Assembly (NCBI GenBank): GCA_959604655.1
Contig: CAUHCL010000096.1
Location: 1-8,142 of the forward strand
Source: an uncultured Alistipes sp.
GTDB taxonomy: Bacteria > Bacteroidota > Bacteroidia > Bacteroidales > Rikenellaceae
Length of the DNA: 8,142 nt
Direction: 5' to 3'
Below are positions 5,649 through 8,142 of the stretch, one piece after another. A program made the translations under genes and the position numbers. The notes under the pieces are model-generated. The model saw only the letters and a list, made by a program, of their open reading frames with translations, was not told where the DNA came from and did no database searches. Each line of letters opens with the position of its first letter. Position 1 is the first letter of the stretch.

Positions 5649-7085
5649 CTACCTTCTCCGACGGGCCGAGACCACGGAGCGGGCGGGAAGCACGAGGTCG
5701 AACGCCTGCTCGGCACACCCGACCGTCACCGTATGCTGCGCATCGGTGCGGTTGAAACCTATCACTGCCAGTGTGCCGTCGGGATTGGCGAAGGCCGCCA
5801 TCTCCACGCCGTCGGGCAGCTGCGGATCGCAGCCTATGCGCACGGCGTCGGGATCGATCACCTTCGAGCAGTGGGCTATGTCGTAGTAGTGGCTCTTGCG
5901 CACGAGCGATTCGTAGGAGTAGTCGGCCGACGAGATCTCTATCGCGCCGTAGCACGTGCGGCACCCCTTGGGGCGGTTGGGCGCACCCTTGTCGTCGAGC
6001 ACCAGATTCCACAGCGTCACGCCGCGACCGCCGCGGTTGAGCGTACCGACGAATATCGACGCGAAATCCTCCACCACGCACTTTCCGAAATCGTAGTTCC
6101 ACGTTCCGATCGAGGCCTCGGTGAAGAAGATCTCCTTGTCGGGATAGGCCTCGCGCACGCCGTCGAGCGTCGAGGGACGCCCGCCGTAGTTATGCCATGC
6201 CGTACCCGCCACATACTTCGCCGCCTCGGGATCGGCGAGGATGTGCAGCGGATAGTCCTGCTCGGCGGCTATGTTGTCGTAGTTGTAGTTGTGGTCGAAA
6301 AGCCATATCTTGGTGTCGATGCCATTGGCGGCCAGCTGCGGACCCAGATGGTCGCGGATGAAGTCGCGCTGCTGCTCCCAGCCCATGTAGAGCGACATTG
6401 AGTTGCCGCGGTTCAGTGGTTCGTTCTGCACCGTGACGGCATAGATCGGAATCCCCTCCGACTCCATCTCGCCTATCCAGCGCACGAAATATTCGGCGTA
6501 GTCGTCGTAATACTTCGGATTCAGACGGCCGTCGGTCCAGCTGTCCAGCGGCTCGTCGTTGTCGTAGCCTATCTTCATCCATTTGGGGCACGACCACGGC
6601 GATCCCACGATGCGCACCTTGGGGTTGATCTCCAGAATGCGGTGCAGCACGGGCAGCAGGTCGCGGCGGTCGTACTCGTGAAGCTCGAAGAACTCTATGC
6701 CCTCCCTGTCGCAGCAGGTGTATTCGTCCAGCGAGAAGTCCGAGGCGCCTATCGATATGCGTATGAAGCTGAAATTCATCCCCTCGGGCGAGAAGCACTC
6801 CTGCAGGAGGCGTTCACGGTCCTCGGCGGTCATCTTCAGCAGGTTGTGGCACGTCGATCCCGTTATCGCCGCGCCGAAGCCGTAGACGGGCTGCAACGGC
6901 GTCTCGGGATGCAGCGTCAGACGCGACTGCGACGGCTCGGCCTTCGCCGTGGGACGGAGCGTCGCCTCGGTGTGTTCGAACAGCCTGTCGCCCGATGCGG
7001 AGGTGGTGTATACGTCGACGCGGCCGTCGCGGCACGCTCCGAGCAGCAGGGCGCAGAGCGCCGACAGGATAGCGGTTTTTTTCAT
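5649..7085 (-). CDS. GH30-family glycoside hydrolase, lipoprotein
   Basis: A 478-residue exported enzyme. MKKTAILSALCALLLGAC is a lipoprotein signal peptide with lipobox LGAC, so Cys18 is the predicted lipidation site. The residues after it (RDG) lack the acidic run typical of Bacteroidota surface-export signals, so periplasmic against surface location is open. The (beta/alpha)8 domain carries GFGAAITGS (69-77), SFIRISIGASDF (106-117), SPWSCPKWMK (162-171), VTVQNEP with acid/base Glu222, and FFTEAS with nucleophile Glu323. A C-terminal beta-domain (about 410-478) completes the glucosylceramidase-like GH30 plan. Characterised relatives retain stereochemistry and cut beta-glucosyl, beta-1,6-glucan or related links; the substrate here is not determined. 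The ATG at 7085 is preferred to a TTG at 7109 because it gives a clean signal peptide. It follows cca on the same strand; no SusC/SusD pair or sugar regulator is in view. Confidence 0.93.
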   Translation of the reverse strand: MKKTAILSALCALLLGACRDGRVDVYTTSASGDRLFEHTEATLRPTAKAEPSQSRLTLHPETPLQPVYGFGAAITGSTCHNLLKMTAEDRERLLQECFSPEGMNFSFIRISIGASDFSLDEYTCCDREGIEFFELHEYDRRDLLPVLHRILEINPKVRIVGSPWSCPKWMKIGYDNDEPLDSWTDGRLNPKYYDDYAEYFVRWIGEMESEGIPIYAVTVQNEPLNRGNSMSLYMGWEQQRDFIRDHLGPQLAANGIDTKIWLFDHNYNYDNIAAEQDYPLHILADPEAAKYVAGTAWHNYGGRPSTLDGVREAYPDKEIFFTEASIGTWNYDFGKCVVEDFASIFVGTLNRGGRGVTLWNLVLDDKGAPNRPKGCRTCYGAIEISSADYSYESLVRKSHYYDIAHCSKVIDPDAVRIGCDPQLPDGVEMAAFANPDGTLAVIGFNRTDAQHTVTVGCAEQAFDLVLPARSVVSARRRR

Positions 7086-7111
7086 GATCGAAGTAATTTT
7101 AATATTCAATG

Positions 7112-7154
7112 TCCTCGGAGACGGGGCCGAAGGTGCGAGCCGCCGAGGATAAAT
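7112..7154 (-). terminator. Hairpin after cca, sharing a box with 36-52
   Basis: TCCTCGG (7112-7118) and CCGAGGA (7143-7149) form a 7-bp stem with a 24-base GC-rich loop, 15 bases after the cca stop on the minus strand. No T-tract follows (the sequence continues CATTGAATATT), so termination is uncertain. The box at 7138-7154 matches 36-52 at 16 of 17 positions, and on the minus strand both copies lie downstream of a gene. The element occupies the cca-GH30 gap; I saw no convincing promoter for GH30 in the remaining 26 bases. Confidence 0.45.
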
Positions 7155-7164
7155 CGGGCAGCAT

Positions 7165-8142
7165 TTATTCCGCCTCGGCCTTCGGCTCGGGGCGCGGCAC
7201 GTCGCACACCTTCTCCAGCCCGCGCTCGGCGGCGAGCCTCTCCATGAGCGCGTAGGCCTCGTCGTAGTCGTTGCGGATCTCGCCGTCGAGTATGGCGTTC
7301 TTTATCCGCTCCTTGATCTCGCCTATGGCGCTGCACGGCGCAAGGCCGTAACAACGCATTATTATGTCGCCCGTGATCGGCGGCTGGAAGTTGCGCACGC
7401 GGTCGCGTTCCTCCAGATCCTTCATCTTGCGGCGCACCAGCTCGAAGTTGGCCATGTAGCGCTTCACCTTGGCGTCGATGCCCGAGGTGATGTCGGCCTC
7501 GCAAAGGGTCATCAGAGCCTCCACGTCGTCGCCCGCCTCGAACAGCAGGCGCCGCACGGCCGAGTCGGTCACCATATCCTCCGAGAGGATTATGGGGCGC
7601 ATGTGCAGATAGACCAACTTGCGCACGAACTTCATGTGCTCGTTCATCGGCAGCTTCAGACGGCGGAATATCTCGGGCACCATCTTCGAGCTGAGGGCCT
7701 CGTGCTGGTGGAACGTCCATCCCACGCGCTTGTCGTAGGCCTTGGTGAGCGGCTTTGCTATGTCGTGCAGCACCGCGGCCCAGCGCAGCCACAGGTCGTC
7801 GCTCTTGCGCGCCACGTTGTCGAGCACCTTGAGCGTGTGGCGGAAGTTGTCCTTGTGGGCGTGGTTCCCCACGCGCTCCACGCCTCCGAGGCGGTGCATT
7901 TCGGGGAATATCAGCTCCAGCAGGCCCGTCATTTCCAGCAGGTCGAAACCTATCGACGGCACGGGCGAGAGCACGATCTTGTTGAGTTCGGTGGCGATGC
8001 GCTCGCGCGAGACTATCTTTATCCGCTCCTTGTTACGCGCTATGGCATCGAACGTCTCGGGCTCGATGTCGAACCCCAGTTGCGAGGCGAACCTCACGGC
8101 GCGCATCATCCGCAGCGGATCGTCCGAAAAGGTTATGTCGGG
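7165..8142 (-). CDS. cca: CCA-adding tRNA nucleotidyltransferase, 5' part missing
   Basis: Only the C-terminal 325 residues are inside the window; the frame runs off the right edge and the ATG at 8109 is internal. The full family enzyme adds or repairs the 3' CCA end of tRNA. The visible part begins with DITFSDDPLRMMRAVRFASQLG, the conserved end of the nucleotidyltransferase/RNA-binding core of the class II poly(A) polymerase superfamily. An HD-domain follows: HTLKVLDNV (H102 of the visible part), AAVLHDIAKP (H126-D127), FHQHEA (144-149) and LCEADI with D217. HD-type CCA enzymes can carry an added phosphohydrolase activity. The catalytic GSxxR and DxD motifs would lie outside the window. The C-terminus is a short Pro/Glu/Ala tail. 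Despite the usual ambiguity between CCA-adding and poly(A) polymerase members, Bacteroidota proteins of this layout are normally CCA enzymes. Confidence 0.93.
   Translation of the reverse strand, partial: PDITFSDDPLRMMRAVRFASQLGFDIEPETFDAIARNKERIKIVSRERIATELNKIVLSPVPSIGFDLLEMTGLLELIFPEMHRLGGVERVGNHAHKDNFRHTLKVLDNVARKSDDLWLRWAAVLHDIAKPLTKAYDKRVGWTFHQHEALSSKMVPEIFRRLKLPMNEHMKFVRKLVYLHMRPIILSEDMVTDSAVRRLLFEAGDDVEALMTLCEADITSGIDAKVKRYMANFELVRRKMKDLEERDRVRNFQPPITGDIIMRCYGLAPCSAIGEIKERIKNAILDGEIRNDYDEAYALMERLAAERGLEKVCDVPRPEPKAEAE

Noticed and set aside
5733..7247. Plus-strand open frames across the GH30 gene
   Set aside because: They are composition shadows of the GH30 coding strand with Arg/Ala-rich translations and no recognisable motif.

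Overview
The window looks like chromosomal DNA from a GC-rich member of the Bacteroidales; Alistipes or a close relative is my best guess. Four things point there. The YebC protein has the Bacteroidota form of its N-terminus (MGRAFEYRKARKLKRWG). Promoters resemble the Bacteroidota TTTG / TAnnTTTG pattern. Genes lack clear Shine-Dalgarno sequences. MurA carries Asp instead of Cys at its active-site loop. The genus is an inference; no rRNA or other marker is present.

Left part (1-4242) is mostly housekeeping. yebC (minus strand) ends in a convincing intrinsic terminator and is divergent from a two-gene plus-strand unit: a TsaC/Sua5-type threonylcarbamoyl-AMP synthase whose stop overlaps the start of a hotdog-fold acyl-CoA thioesterase (ATGA). 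murA and tdk (type II thymidine kinase) follow on the plus strand. Each of these two genes is preceded by a copy of the same structured intergenic repeat (2034-2131 and 3555-3639). murA also has a good Bacteroidota-type promoter just after its repeat copy.

Right part (4337-8142) is all minus strand, transcribed in the order cca (tRNA CCA-adding enzyme, cut by the window end), a GH30-family glycosidase lipoprotein, and an unrecognised three-helix membrane protein. The membrane-protein gene looks clearly less GC-rich than everything around it and converges on tdk. The GH30 gene and the unknown gene look like an accessory pair placed between the core genes cca and tdk.

The genes do not form one pathway. 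They cover translation and RNA maturation (yebC, tsaC, cca), wall precursor synthesis (murA), nucleotide salvage (tdk), acyl-CoA hydrolysis and glycan breakdown. The items most worth a second look are the paired structured repeats, which include a compensatory base-pair change, the low-GC membrane protein, and the Cys-to-Asp MurA, which predicts fosfomycin insensitivity. No gap between genes exceeds 300 bases, and I saw no tRNA, rRNA, CRISPR array or insertion sequence.
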